Source: Methylophaga sp.
Lineage (GTDB): Bacteria; Pseudomonadota; Gammaproteobacteria; Nitrosococcales; Methylophagaceae
Assembly: GCA_020831825.1 (NCBI GenBank)
Contig: JAFIFW010000012.1
Location: 372,001-436,000, forward strand
Direction of reading: 5' to 3'
DNA length: 64,000 bases
Shown here: positions 1-10,542 of the stretch, one piece after another
Layout: every line of letters begins with the position of its first letter
Position numbering within the stretch: the stretch's first letter is position 1
Notes under the pieces: generated by a model
Seen by the model: the letters and a program-made list of their open reading frames with translations, nothing else
Database searches by the model: none
Told to the model about the DNA's origin: nothing
Made by a program: the position numbers and the translations under genes

Positions 1-233
1 CGGTTACGAAACATTGCGCAGCGCACCTGTGCAGCGGCGTCTTTGAGGGTGAAATAGATGTGCCCTGAGCCCGGCATTGCGAGGTTGGAAATCTCGCCTT
101 CCACCCACAGCAGAGGAAATGAGCCTTCCAGCAAAATCCGTGCTTCGCGTACCAGACGTGATACCGGATAGACGTCTTTTACTGATCGACTGGCTAATGT
201 TTGGCGGTCAGATGGTGTGACAAGTGATGCCAT
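1..233 (-). CDS. xseA: Exodeoxyribonuclease VII large subunit, 5' part only
   Basis: The minus strand from 233 to the window edge encodes about 77 residues from an ATG, containing [23 protein letters not shown] and [20 protein letters not shown]. These match the N-terminal OB-fold of XseA, the large subunit of exonuclease VII, which with XseB degrades single-stranded DNA in the cytoplasm. The rest of the gene lies outside the window. It diverges from guaB with a 62-base shared promoter region, the same arrangement as in many gammaproteobacteria. The assignment rests on motif and neighbour recognition from the N-terminal domain only; the catalytic part cannot be checked. Confidence 0.9.
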   Translation of the reverse strand, partial: MASLVTPSDRQTLASRSVKDVYPVSRLVREARILLEGSFPLLWVEGEISNLAMPGSGHIYFTLKDAAAQVRCAMFRN

Positions 234-256
234 AAAGCCCGAACTTCCTGATATAA

Positions 257-1759
<1,503 letters not shown>

Positions 1760-1772
1760 TCCACTGTCTATG

Positions 1773-1808
1773 GCCCGTCAGTCACCTGCTGACGGGCATT
1801 TTTCTTTT
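1773..1808 (+). terminator. Intrinsic terminator between guaB and guaA
   Basis: A perfect 9-bp stem (GCCCGTCAG at 1773-1781, CTGACGGGC at 1789-1797, 7-nt loop) is followed by ATTTTTCTTTTT. This is a textbook Rho-independent terminator, placed only 18 bases before the guaA start codon. It suggests that guaA expression depends on read-through, processing or its own promoter upstream. Confidence 0.88.
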
Positions 1809-1825
1809 TGCATGTCGAGACTTTC

Positions 1826-3403
1826 ATGAGCAGCCACATTCACGACCACCGCATCCTGATCCTTGATTTTGGTTCCCAATACACACAACTGATCGCCCGC
1901 CGAATCCGTGAGGCAGGTGTTTATTGCGAACTGCGTAACCCGGATATCAGCGAAGCCGAGATCCGTGAATTTGCCCCCAAAGGGATCATCCTTTCTGGTG
2001 GCCCTGACTCAACCATCGGTGAAGCAGCTCCGGCTGCGCCGCAGTGTGTCTTTGAACTCAAACTGCCGGTATTGGGCATTTGCTACGGCATGCAGACCAT
2101 GGCAACACAACTGGGTGGCAAGGTTGAATCTTCAGAGCATCGTGAGTTTGGCTATGCACAAATTCGCGCGCGCGGTCACTCGGCTTTGTTGCGTGATATT
2201 GAAGATCACACCAACGAAGCAGGCTTTGGCAGGCTTGATGTCTGGATGAGCCACGGTGACACGGTCACCGAAATGCCGCCAGGCTTTAAACTGATTGCCA
2301 GCACTGACAGTGCGCCAATCGCTGGTATGGCTGATGAAGAAGGTGGCTTTTATGGCCTGCAGTTCCATCCGGAAGTGACACACACTGCACAAGGTCAGCG
2401 CATGATTGAGCGCTTTTTGACTGAAATTTGTGGCTGTGAAACCTTATGGAATTCCGCCAATATCATCGAAGACAGCATCGAAGCAGTTCGCCGGCAAGTG
2501 GGCGATGATGAAGTCTTATTGGGCTTGTCCGGTGGTGTTGACTCCTCCGTAGTGGCAGCACTGTTGCATCGCGCCATTGGCGATCAACTCACCTGCGTAT
2601 TTGTTGACAATGGTCTGTTGCGATTGCAGGAAGGCGACCAGGTTATGGCCATGTTCGCCAAACATATGGGTATCAAGGTTATCCGCATCGATGCTGAACA
2701 GCGATTTTTGGATGCATTGGCTGGCGAAACTGACCCCGAAACCAAGCGTAAAATTATCGGCCGGGTCTTTATTGAAGTGTTTGACGAAGAAGCGGCCAAA
2801 CTCAAGAACGTTAAATGGCTGGCTCAGGGCACTATTTACCCTGATGTTATTGAATCTGCTGCGGCCAAGACCGGCAAAGCCCATGTCATCAAAACGCATC
2901 ACAATGTCGGTGGCCTGCCAGAACACATGACGCTGAAGCTGATTGAGCCGCTGCGTGAACTGTTCAAAGACGAAGTACGTAAACTTGGCGTTGAACTCGG
3001 CCTGCCTCGCGATATGGTTTATCGTCACCCATTCCCAGGGCCGGGCCTCGGCGTGCGCATTCTGGCCGAAGTCAAAAAAGAATATGCCGATCTGTTACGC
3101 AAAGCTGATCACATCTTCATCGAAGAACTGCGTAAACATCATCTATACGACAAAACCAGTCAGGCCTTTGCCGTGTTTCTGCCGGTCAAATCAGTGGGTG
3201 TCATGGGCGATGGTCGTCGTTACGACTATGTTGTTGCGCTGCGTGCTGTCGAAACCATTGACTTTATGACCGCCCGCTGGGCACACCTGCCCTACGAATT
3301 TCTGGACACCGTATCGCGCCGCATCATTAACGAAGTGGCTGGTATATCAAGGGTTGTCTACGATATTTCTGGCAAACCACCTGCCACTATTGAGTGGGAA
3401 TAG
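1826..3403 (+). CDS. guaA: GMP synthase (glutamine-hydrolysing)
   Basis: GuaA amidates XMP to GMP using glutamine and ATP. The ATG at 1826 gives 525 residues, the same as the E. coli enzyme; the open frame extends six codons upstream to a TTG without family support. The N-terminal class I glutamine amidotransferase domain has the nucleophile in GICYGMQ (Cys86) and the His/Glu pair in [10 protein letters not shown]. The ATP pyrophosphatase domain has the PP-loop GLSGGVDSS at about residues 233-241, and the C-terminal dimerisation domain follows. Beyond the stop, an imperfect hairpin (3424-3443) and a distant inverted repeat (3391-3399 with 3460-3468) lie in the 3' region, neither with a clear T-run. 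Confidence 0.97.
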   Translation: MSSHIHDHRILILDFGSQYTQLIARRIREAGVYCELRNPDISEAEIREFAPKGIILSGGPDSTIGEAAPAAPQCVFELKLPVLGICYGMQTMATQLGGKVESSEHREFGYAQIRARGHSALLRDIEDHTNEAGFGRLDVWMSHGDTVTEMPPGFKLIASTDSAPIAGMADEEGGFYGLQFHPEVTHTAQGQRMIERFLTEICGCETLWNSANIIEDSIEAVRRQVGDDEVLLGLSGGVDSSVVAALLHRAIGDQLTCVFVDNGLLRLQEGDQVMAMFAKHMGIKVIRIDAEQRFLDALAGETDPETKRKIIGRVFIEVFDEEAAKLKNVKWLAQGTIYPDVIESAAAKTGKAHVIKTHHNVGGLPEHMTLKLIEPLRELFKDEVRKLGVELGLPRDMVYRHPFPGPGLGVRILAEVKKEYADLLRKADHIFIEELRKHHLYDKTSQAFAVFLPVKSVGVMGDGRRYDYVVALRAVETIDFMTARWAHLPYEFLDTVSRRIINEVAGISRVVYDISGKPPATIEWE

Positions 3404-3575
3404 CAGTTTTCAAAGATACGCTGATGGGGATTACGCGCCCCATTCAGCTTGTCTGAAAATCCCACTCAGTAACCATTTTCGGATGCAGGCACAAGTCAAC
3501 CTGAATATTGATTGCTAAGATTCGCAATCCGCCGGTCTCACGACTACGATTGTCGATCATGGGAGTGATTAATTT

Positions 3576-3974
3576 ATGGGTTATCAAGTTAAACAGATGG
3601 TGAGCAGGTTGTTGGCAATCGCTCAGGACGCGGGATTGATTGTGGTAGCCATTGCAACGCTGATCGCCATCGGCATCGAAATTGATCTCATGATTCAAAA
3701 TGGCACCGTGCTGCTGACCGATTTGCTGTTAATGTTCATCTATCTTGAAGTACTCACCATGGTGGCCGTGTATTATCAGTCCGGTGAGCTGCCGATAAAA
3801 TTTCCGCTATACATCGGAATAGTTGCACTTGCTCGATATCTGATTCTCGATATGAAAAACATTGATACCTGGCGCATACTGGCTATCGCAGTGGCTATTC
3901 TGCTGCTGGGCTTGTCGGTGATTGTGATTCACTACTGCAAATCCAACATGCTAGACAAGAAGCAATCTTCCTGA
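3576..3974 (+). CDS. PsiE-family membrane protein
   Basis: This is a 132-residue, very hydrophobic protein with about four predicted membrane segments (roughly residues 17-37, 45-63, 73-92 and 99-120). The central LFIYLEVLTMVAVYYQSG and the following YIGIVALARYLILD are typical of the phosphate-starvation-inducible PsiE family, whose biochemical role is not established. A GGGAG ribosome site lies about 10 bases before the ATG. It stands alone, 172 bases after guaA and 18 bases before the acylphosphatase gene, with which it may be co-transcribed. I see no obvious Pho box. Confidence 0.75.
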   Translation: MGYQVKQMVSRLLAIAQDAGLIVVAIATLIAIGIEIDLMIQNGTVLLTDLLLMFIYLEVLTMVAVYYQSGELPIKFPLYIGIVALARYLILDMKNIDTWRILAIAVAILLLGLSVIVIHYCKSNMLDKKQSS

Positions 3975-3992
3975 ACTGAACCAGTTTCAACA

Positions 3993-4280
3993 ATGGAAAA
4001 ACAACAATATCACCTGCTGATCGAAGGAAGTGTGCAAGGGGTTGGATTTCGGGCTGCTACACAACGAGTCGCTCACAAACTGAACCTGAGCGGTTGGGTG
4101 AGAAACCTTGCTGACGGTCGCGTTGAAATAATGGCTGAAGGCACCGTCGAAGCACTTGAATCGCTATTACAGTGGGCAAATCAAGGGCCGAGGTTTGCCA
4201 AAGTCAGTGACATCAGTCTGCAAAGCTCGGCGGCAACCCACCAGTTCACTGGCTTTGAGATTAATGCTGACGGCGATTGA
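3993..4280 (+). CDS. Acylphosphatase
   Basis: This 95-residue protein has the complete acylphosphatase fold signature: GSVQGVGFRAATQ carries the catalytic arginine and GWVRNLADGRVEI carries the catalytic asparagine. The family hydrolyses carboxyl-phosphate bonds of small acyl phosphates in the cytosol; the physiological substrate is generally unclear. The length is the usual 90-100 residues. It follows the psiE-like gene by 18 bases on the same strand and converges on the kinase-like gene, whose stop is only 4 bases away. Confidence 0.93.
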   Translation: MEKQQYHLLIEGSVQGVGFRAATQRVAHKLNLSGWVRNLADGRVEIMAEGTVEALESLLQWANQGPRFAKVSDISLQSSAATHQFTGFEINADGD

Positions 4281-4283
4281 GCC

Positions 4284-5072
4284 TTAAGCTTGCCGTGAAG
4301 CCCTCTCTGGGGCAAAACTGCTGATACGACGCTCGGTCTTGCCAAGCAACTGACGCAAAAACCGCTTGTCCTTCGGTTCCAGACGGGTTTTCTGTACATA
4401 TTGCAGATAAAAGCGCAGCCGCTGCGTTGCTCGAAGTTTGTACTTCGCCACGCGGTCCAGCGCTTTGAAGTCTTTAAATCTTCGGCGTAAAAATATCGGT
4501 TTGGGCCAAAAGGCGCCGAGCGGACAATCAATCAGATAGACCCTGTCCTCATCATCGACCAGCAGATTTCGCCACTTGTAATCATTGTGCACAAATTGCC
4601 GCTGATGCATTTGTCTCAATGCATCAGCAGTCTGTTGACTGATGGCCTTGACCCAATCACTGCGCCCAAGCCGAGCATCATTGTTGCGGGCAAGTTCGGC
4701 CAAATCCTGTGTATGTGCTATTTCCTGAGTCACCAAAGCGCCCCGTTTGAAGATGCCCAAAGCCCTGTATTCACCGTAGGCGACCACGGGTGCGGTCGGG
4801 ATACCCAGTTTGGTAAACAGCAGCAGGTTCATCCATTCCGACTTGATGCGTGAGCGCCCCAGGAATTGCTTTAAACCCTTGCCAGCTCGATGGTAGCGCT
4901 TGACATAAAACCGTCGCCCGCCCACTTCAACGCGGATAACTTCGGAGAGTTTATCTTGAGTGACGATCTCGCCTTTCAGCTCAAAGACATTATCAAGGCT
5001 GCCAAAAACAGCGTTGAGTTTTTCAAAATCAGGCATTAATTGCCAGGCATGGGCATGTGACATGAACGGCAT
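4284..5072 (-). CDS. InaA/Kdo-kinase-like (WaaP family) kinase
   Basis: This is a 262-residue protein of the lipopolysaccharide kinase/InaA family with a eukaryotic-like kinase fold. Visible motifs are an ATP-binding lysine in RRFYVKRYHRAGKG, the catalytic loop HNDYKWRNLLV (Asp base, Asn metal ligand) and LIDCPLG in the place of the DFG motif. Homologues phosphorylate Kdo or heptose in LPS cores or act in stress responses; the substrate here is unknown. The frame is open further upstream into the preceding gene. ATG 5072, one base after the CHAD stop, or ATG 5063 are the likely starts. It is the last gene of a minus-strand trio with a SixA-like phosphatase and a CHAD protein. Confidence 0.75.
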   Translation of the reverse strand: MPFMSHAHAWQLMPDFEKLNAVFGSLDNVFELKGEIVTQDKLSEVIRVEVGGRRFYVKRYHRAGKGLKQFLGRSRIKSEWMNLLLFTKLGIPTAPVVAYGEYRALGIFKRGALVTQEIAHTQDLAELARNNDARLGRSDWVKAISQQTADALRQMHQRQFVHNDYKWRNLLVDDEDRVYLIDCPLGAFWPKPIFLRRRFKDFKALDRVAKYKLRATQRLRFYLQYVQKTRLEPKDKRFLRQLLGKTERRISSFAPERASRQA

Positions 5073-5073
5073 T

Positions 5074-5949
5074 CTAAACAAAATGCGGCTCGGATTCACT
5101 TCTCCACTGGCCCGCAGTCGATTCAAGCCCTGCAAACATCTCAGGTAATTGCTGTTTGAACTGCTGACTTCGACTTATCAGCAGTTGTTGTCGGTTGACT
5201 TGTTCAGCTTCTGATAGCAAGCCTTGCTGCAGATGCTGTTGGATATAAGCATCGTGAATATCGCCAAGACACTGTTGTAACTGCTTGAGTTGTTCAACAA
5301 AAATCTCATTCTTTCGCTTGGGCAAATGATCAGTGAAAAAATCGGTTGCATAGCGCAACTGTTTACAACGGATGCGCAGCCGATGCAGCTTGTGATCATC
5401 AGCAATCACCTGGGCCGTCATTAGTTTTTGCACCTCTGCCCAGCGCTGTTCCAGCAGTGTTTTCATAAATTGATTGACGCTGGGCAATGGCAGTGATTGC
5501 TTGAAATAACGGTGGCCGTCACCTTGCCTTAACTGCTTTTGCATCGACTTCAGCCATGATCTCCAGTTGCGGCTGTTCAGCGCCTTTTTTGCCTGCCTCT
5601 GAGCTTTTTTCCGCTGTCTTTTTAAGACTTTGTTGGGGTGATCGTTGCGGTCTGCGTGTTGCTCAAGATACACATCCCAATCTCGTGCGGCATCCAGTTT
5701 TCTGGAGATTCGCCGCAGCCTTTTGAGGGTCAGTTGCTGCCACTTTGATTTCAACAGCGGCTCAAACAACGACACGATGGTTCTCATCTGTCTCAAACTG
5801 ACTCGGACCTGATGCAGTGCCTGTGGATCAGTGCCTTGCATTGCAGGCTTGCGCCAATAGCGCTGCGTAGCTATTTGCTGTTGCATAAACTGCGCAAATT
5901 GCCCGGTTATTTCGCTGGGTGAAGTCTGGTTAACTGCCATGGTGTTCAC
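5074..5949 (-). CDS. CHAD domain protein
   Basis: This is a 291-residue helical, strongly basic protein. It has the conserved histidine- and arginine-rich helices of CHAD domains, for example HQVRVSLRQMRTIVSLFEP near residue 47 and LHRLRIRCKQLRYATDFF near 193. CHAD domains bind inorganic polyphosphate and often localise to polyphosphate granules (family knowledge). It lies 29 bases after the SixA-like gene and one base before the kinase-like gene, so the three are probably one transcript. Either ATG 5949 or the second Met (5940) could be the start. There is no CYTH domain; this is a stand-alone CHAD protein. Confidence 0.85.
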   Translation of the reverse strand: MNTMAVNQTSPSEITGQFAQFMQQQIATQRYWRKPAMQGTDPQALHQVRVSLRQMRTIVSLFEPLLKSKWQQLTLKRLRRISRKLDAARDWDVYLEQHADRNDHPNKVLKRQRKKAQRQAKKALNSRNWRSWLKSMQKQLRQGDGHRYFKQSLPLPSVNQFMKTLLEQRWAEVQKLMTAQVIADDHKLHRLRIRCKQLRYATDFFTDHLPKRKNEIFVEQLKQLQQCLGDIHDAYIQQHLQQGLLSEAEQVNRQQLLISRSQQFKQQLPEMFAGLESTAGQWRSESEPHFV

Positions 5950-5978
5950 GCTGCAAATCGCATCATATCGCTGGAGAG

Positions 5979-6485
5979 TTACAGGCTCTGGCGACTTGGA
6001 TGAAATCTGCGCAGCAGCATTAACGGCTGCGACATCAACACTTTCCAGCTAGTACTCACTTCCAGCTCAATCAATGTTCCCGCGTCAATCGGCGCCTGAG
6101 GCTGGCCGGTCAACAAGCTGATCAACTGCTCAAGACCAGGGTTGTGTCCCACCAACAGCAGTGTATTGACTGTGTCTGCTTGCTTGCTAATCACATTGAG
6201 TAAATCTTCAACACTGGCATCATAAATCGCATCCTCATAATGCAGCAGCTCATGATCAAAGGGCGGTTGTAATTGCTCAGACAAGAGTGTGGCTGTCAGG
6301 CAGGTTCGAAGCGCTGGAGAGCAAACGATCAAATCGACTGCCAGTGCCTGTTGGTTCATCCACCCAGCCACCGCTGCAATATCGGTTTTGCCTCGCTCAG
6401 TCAGTCCTCGATCAAAATCTTCAACCGGTTTATCCCAAGCTGATTCTCCGTGACGAAGCAACAGTAACTTATGCGCTTGATTCAT
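5979..6485 (-). CDS. sixA: SixA-like histidine phosphatase
   Basis: This 168-residue protein of the histidine phosphatase superfamily carries the RHG motif in LLLLRHGESAWDKP (phospho-acceptor His at about residue 12) and the second catalytic histidine in LLVGHNPGLEQL. Length and the DFDRGLTERG segment fit the SixA branch, which removes phosphate from phosphohistidine on HPt domains or PTS proteins. It is the first gene of the trio with CHAD and kinase-like genes. The sixA symbol is by family resemblance; other small-molecule phosphatases of the same branch cannot be excluded. Confidence 0.82.
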   Translation of the reverse strand: MNQAHKLLLLRHGESAWDKPVEDFDRGLTERGKTDIAAVAGWMNQQALAVDLIVCSPALRTCLTATLLSEQLQPPFDHELLHYEDAIYDASVEDLLNVISKQADTVNTLLLVGHNPGLEQLISLLTGQPQAPIDAGTLIELEVSTSWKVLMSQPLMLLRRFHPSRQSL

Positions 6486-6573
6486 CTATGACTCCATGGG
6501 TCACATGATTTTCATCATAGTCGGTCTGAAAATCAAAACACAACTGCCGATAAATACACTAGTTCGACTAGGA

Positions 6574-7968
6574 TTAAACATGATTTGACAGCATAACAAC
6601 AGCAATACTGAAGTAGATCAAAATGCCAACAATATCCGCCATGGAAGTAATCAAGGGGGCACTGGCTGTAGCTGGATCGATACGCATTTTACTGAGAATA
6701 AAAGGCAGACTCATACCCATCAGACTCCCCACTACCACCACAGCGATCATTGATAGTCCCACAACAAAGGCCAAAGGCCAGCCACCTTGCCAATAGCCAA
6801 TAAATGAAATGGCAAGCCCCATGGTCAGTCCTAAAGCTGCCGCCACCGAAACTTCCTTAAGTAGCAGACGACCCCAGTCTTTCATTCGTACATCTCCTGT
6901 AGCCAGTGAACGTACCATCAGGGTGGAAGCCTGAGCACCGGCGTTACCGCTACTGCCAATAATCAGTGGCAGGAAGAACACCAGGGCAACCACCGCCGCA
7001 ATCATGTCTTCAAAACTTGCTATGGCGATGCCGGCAAAAATATTCACAAACACCAGCAGCAGCAACCAGCCAATGCGTTTGCGATATAGCAGCAACGTTC
7101 CGGCCTCACCGATATTCAAATTGATAACTCCTACAGATCCCATTTTGTGGAAATCTTCCGTGGTCTCGGCTTCGGCAACATCAAAAATATCATCGACGGT
7201 CACCATGCCCAGCATCACACCGTCGTTATCCACAACCGGTAAGGCATCAAGGTCATAATGTTGCATCATGCTGACCGCTTTTTCCCGATCTTCCTGAGCA
7301 TGAATATAAACCACGCGATGGTCCATCAAATCACTGACGCGAGTGTTTGGCTCAGCCAATGCCAGCTTGCGAATATGTAAGGCATCGCTCAACTTGTTGC
7401 TGTCATCAACAACATAAAGATTGTTGAGCAGGGAGGTATCCTGATGCAGGCCCCGCAAATAATCCAATGCCTCAGTGGCGGTCCAGCTTTGATGAATCGT
7501 GACAAAATCCGGTTGCATCAACCGGCCAACACTCTCTGCTGGATAGCCCAGCAATAATTGCACTTCACGCAATTTTTCACGGGGCAGTCGATGACTCAAT
7601 GCCTGAACAACCTCAGCAGGCAACTCATCCAGAAAAGCGGCTCGGTCATCTGCATCCAGATGCTGAATGAGTTCCAGTGCATCCTCGTGGGTCAGTGAAC
7701 TCAGTAAGTCTTCACTTGCACTCTGTGGCAGATAAGAAAACACGGCAGTTGCCAGTGTTTTTGGCAGAATTCGGAAAAACAAGATTTGCTTCTGTGCTGG
7801 CAAATCACGCAGTAATGCGGCGATATCCTGAACTTCAATCTTTGATACACACTGGCGTAGCAACTCAAAGTGCATTTCGTCCAGTAGTTGCTGCAACTCC
7901 GACAGTCTGGTCTGGTGAATTTCCGGATCATGTCCCGGATCGTACTGCCATGGATCAGTTGCATGCAT
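6574..7968 (-). CDS. mgtE: Magnesium transporter MgtE (copy 1)
   Basis: This 464-residue MgtE-family Mg2+ channel/transporter has an N-terminal helical MgtE_N domain (about 30-140), two CBS domains that sense Mg2+ (about 145-270), and five C-terminal membrane helices beginning near residue 298. The pore region has SSGNAGAQASTLMVRSLATG and GMSLPFILSKM. It sits alone between the SixA operon and gnd on the minus strand. A second, clearly paralogous copy lies at 25955-27328; the two share long stretches in the membrane domain. Confidence 0.95.
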   Translation of the reverse strand: MHATDPWQYDPGHDPEIHQTRLSELQQLLDEMHFELLRQCVSKIEVQDIAALLRDLPAQKQILFFRILPKTLATAVFSYLPQSASEDLLSSLTHEDALELIQHLDADDRAAFLDELPAEVVQALSHRLPREKLREVQLLLGYPAESVGRLMQPDFVTIHQSWTATEALDYLRGLHQDTSLLNNLYVVDDSNKLSDALHIRKLALAEPNTRVSDLMDHRVVYIHAQEDREKAVSMMQHYDLDALPVVDNDGVMLGMVTVDDIFDVAEAETTEDFHKMGSVGVINLNIGEAGTLLLYRKRIGWLLLLVFVNIFAGIAIASFEDMIAAVVALVFFLPLIIGSSGNAGAQASTLMVRSLATGDVRMKDWGRLLLKEVSVAAALGLTMGLAISFIGYWQGGWPLAFVVGLSMIAVVVVGSLMGMSLPFILSKMRIDPATASAPLITSMADIVGILIYFSIAVVMLSNHV

Positions 7969-8050
7969 AAGTCAGTTCCTGATAGAAATTTGCTGCGAAT
8001 TATCACCCATTTTAATGACGCATGGATGACGATTGGGGCAGATCAAGTGC

Positions 8051-8077
8051 AAAAAAAAGGACGGCAGCGCCGTCCTT
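8051..8077 (-). terminator. Terminator of gnd
   Basis: On the minus strand GGACGGC-GCT-GCCGTCC (8059-8065 paired with 8069-8075) is followed by an uninterrupted run of eight T residues. It is a strong intrinsic terminator 22 bases after the gnd stop codon. Confidence 0.92.
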
Positions 8078-8098
8078 CACAACAATCAAACTGTCGCC

Positions 8099-9562
8099 TC
8101 AAACATCATACTGAGAGGCAGATACATCACCACCCCGCCCGGTCCAATTAGTATGAAAAAACTCACCACGTGGCCGGTCAAGTCGCTCATAGGTATGGGC
8201 ACCAAAGTAATCGCGCTGCGCTTGCAATAAATTAGCCGGTAAGCGCTCGCTGCGATAGCCATCATAAAATGACAAGGCACTGCTGAACGTTGGGACTGGA
8301 ATGCCGAGCGTGATGGCGGTGGTGACCGCCTTGCGCCAACCTGGTAAAGCCTGCGCAATAGCTGTCTTGAAAAAACCATCCAAAAGCAGATTCTTAAGCT
8401 CTGGATTGGCTAGATAAGCATCGCGAATCTTGCCCAGAAAACGGCTGCGAATAATACAGCCGCCTCGCCACATCATGGCAATACCACCATAATTCAACTG
8501 CCAGCCATAGGTATTGGCTGCCTCACGCATTAACATATAGCCTTGTGCGTAAGAGATGATTTTGGACGCATACAGGGCATCACGGATGGCATTGACCATT
8601 TCTTGCTTGTCACCATCAAAATGGGCGGCTGAAGCAGGCAACTGCTGCGCAGCCTCAACACGTTCTTCTTTGAGCGCTGACAAGCACCTCGCAAATACCG
8701 CTTCGCCAATCAAGGTCAAAGGAATACCCAACTCCAGTGAATTGATGCCGGTCCATTTGCCCGTACCTTTTTGCCCGGCAGCATCAAGAATCTTATCAAT
8801 CAACAATTGACCATCAGTGTCCTTAACGCCCAAGATATCTCTTGTTATTTCAATCAGGTATGAATCCAACTCGCCTTCATTCCATTCAGCAAACACCTGC
8901 TGAATCTGGTCACCCGTCATGCCCAGGCCTTCACGCATCATCTGATAAGCCTCGCAAATCAGTTGCATGTCGCCATACTCAATGCCGTTATGCACCATCT
9001 TCACATAATGACCCGCGCCATCATTACCGACCCAGTCACAGCATGGTTCCCCCTCGACCTGTGCAGAAATGGCCTGAAAAATAGGTTTGATGGCAGGCCA
9101 GGCGGCATGATTACCACCGGGCATCAATGATGGTCCGTGTCTGGCTCCCTCTTCTCCGCCGGATACACCACTACCAATAAACAAAATGCCTTTCTGATGC
9201 AGTTCGTGAGTACGCCGGTCACTATCCTGATAAAGCGAGTTACCGCCATCAATGATGATGTCGCCTTTTTCCAGATACGGCACCAGCTCATTAATGATTT
9301 GATCCACGACGGGACCGGCCTTGACCATCAACATAACTCGCCTGGGTACTTTCAGTGCAGCAACAAAGCGCTTGAGATCGTGAAACCCCATAATCCGGGT
9401 ATCTTTGGCTGGCCCATCAAGGAATGCATCTACTTTACTGGTGGTACGATTGTAGACAGCGACAGAAAAGCCCTTGTCATTCATATTCAAGACCAGATTC
9501 TGGCCCATCACAGCAAGGCCAATCAGGCCAATATCTGCCATTGTTTGTTCTGTTACGGTCAT
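8099..9562 (-). CDS. gnd: 6-phosphogluconate dehydrogenase, decarboxylating
   Basis: Gnd converts 6-phosphogluconate to ribulose 5-phosphate and CO2. In a ribulose-monophosphate methylotroph this can serve the dissimilatory cycle. The N-terminal Rossmann domain starts with IGLIGLAVMGQNLVLNM, and NRT after the second strand suggests NADP+ preference. Catalytic segments are GSGVSGGEEGARHGP and GAGHYVKMVHNGIEYGDMQ (Lys and Asn). The 487 residues correspond to the long, E. coli-type enzyme. The ATG overlaps the upstream nucleotidyltransferase stop as ATGA, so translation is probably coupled; an internal ATG at 9541 would be an alternative start. A terminator follows. Confidence 0.95.
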   Translation of the reverse strand: MTVTEQTMADIGLIGLAVMGQNLVLNMNDKGFSVAVYNRTTSKVDAFLDGPAKDTRIMGFHDLKRFVAALKVPRRVMLMVKAGPVVDQIINELVPYLEKGDIIIDGGNSLYQDSDRRTHELHQKGILFIGSGVSGGEEGARHGPSLMPGGNHAAWPAIKPIFQAISAQVEGEPCCDWVGNDGAGHYVKMVHNGIEYGDMQLICEAYQMMREGLGMTGDQIQQVFAEWNEGELDSYLIEITRDILGVKDTDGQLLIDKILDAAGQKGTGKWTGINSLELGIPLTLIGEAVFARCLSALKEERVEAAQQLPASAAHFDGDKQEMVNAIRDALYASKIISYAQGYMLMREAANTYGWQLNYGGIAMMWRGGCIIRSRFLGKIRDAYLANPELKNLLLDGFFKTAIAQALPGWRKAVTTAITLGIPVPTFSSALSFYDGYRSERLPANLLQAQRDYFGAHTYERLDRPRGEFFHTNWTGRGGDVSASQYDV

Positions 9563-10515
9563 GATGATTTACGTACCTTTATATATTCGCCCGTGGCCTC
9601 TCGTGTAGAGCCCACGACAATTCGACAGGTGCCCGAGGCAGCACATTCCACCGCGCCACGTACCTCAATGACTTCACCAACAACGGCCTGTCCGACATAG
9701 GTATGCGTGAAACAGACCACTTCTGGTGTCAGTGCATTATCAATTCGATATCGCGCCGGAAAATCAAAACTCTGGCTGTCATCAAGCACTCTGGCTTTGA
9801 GCGAACGAGTTCCCTGTTTTCGGTAATGTCTGTGGTCTGTTTCCAACTCTGTTGAGAGGCTGACCATGCCGATATCGAATTTGCTGCCCTCGATGGCTGC
9901 TTTATTGAATTTGCGTGCTTCGTGCCAGGAAAATTCTTCAAAACTCAGGTCACAGGCCCGACGCTCAAAATTGTCCCACATCAATTGCTCACTCAGCTTG
10001 TCTATCAGTCCGGCATTCACCGCGTCCTGGACTGCGAGTCGAGTGCGCTGGAATGTATCGCGGCCATATACCGCCAAATCAATATCCGAGTCAGAACGGT
10101 GCTGGTTTATCAACATTGATCCGGTCAAACCCAGCTTGTTAATTTCGACTTCACGTGCACGGAAAATATCCAGCAAATTTCGCAGCTTCTGATCCAGTGC
10201 ATCAACAGGTGGATGGAGTAAACGCTGCTGCAAAATCACTTCGGGTTGATAGTGGTGGATGATTTTTTCAGGATTGACCGCATGAAAATCAGCATCGAAC
10301 TGTCGAGATCGATACAGATATTGGGGATGGTGTCTTTGCAACAATCGATTGGCCTGTAAGGTATCAACCTTTTGCCAGCCCTGGTCTGTTTTCACATAGC
10401 GCAAAAAGCAGCCTACCTTGCCAAGATGCTCATGATAGCTAATCACGGCAAATATCAGGCCTTCTACAGTTTCGATGAAATCTTTAGGTAAATATGGAAA
10501 AGCGCTGGATCTCAA
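9559..10515 (-). CDS. Nucleotidyltransferase-like protein, function unknown
   Basis: The most recognisable part is GLTGSMLINQHRSDSDIDLAVYG (quoted in part: GS then SDSDIDL) in the middle, the GS...DxD signature of the polymerase-beta nucleotidyltransferase fold. Possible third acidic residues follow in ACDLSFEEF. About 115 residues precede this core and a beta-rich C-terminal region of about 90 residues follows. The frame is open to a GTG at 10542 directly after the upstream stop, but TTG 10515 has an AGGAG site five bases before it and gives 318 residues. It overlaps gnd by four bases. The substrate is unknown; tRNA, protein or small-molecule nucleotidyl transfer are all possible. Confidence 0.6.
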   Translation of the reverse strand: MRSSAFPYLPKDFIETVEGLIFAVISYHEHLGKVGCFLRYVKTDQGWQKVDTLQANRLLQRHHPQYLYRSRQFDADFHAVNPEKIIHHYQPEVILQQRLLHPPVDALDQKLRNLLDIFRAREVEINKLGLTGSMLINQHRSDSDIDLAVYGRDTFQRTRLAVQDAVNAGLIDKLSEQLMWDNFERRACDLSFEEFSWHEARKFNKAAIEGSKFDIGMVSLSTELETDHRHYRKQGTRSLKARVLDDSQSFDFPARYRIDNALTPEVVCFTHTYVGQAVVGEVIEVRGAVECAASGTCRIVVGSTREATGEYIKVRKSS

Positions 10516-10542
10516 AGTCACTCCTGGATTGATACAAAACAC

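Noticed and set aside
3444..3698. A small minus-strand gene between guaA and the psiE-like gene
   Set aside because: It overlaps the well-supported psiE-like frame and has no start signal or recognisable motif.
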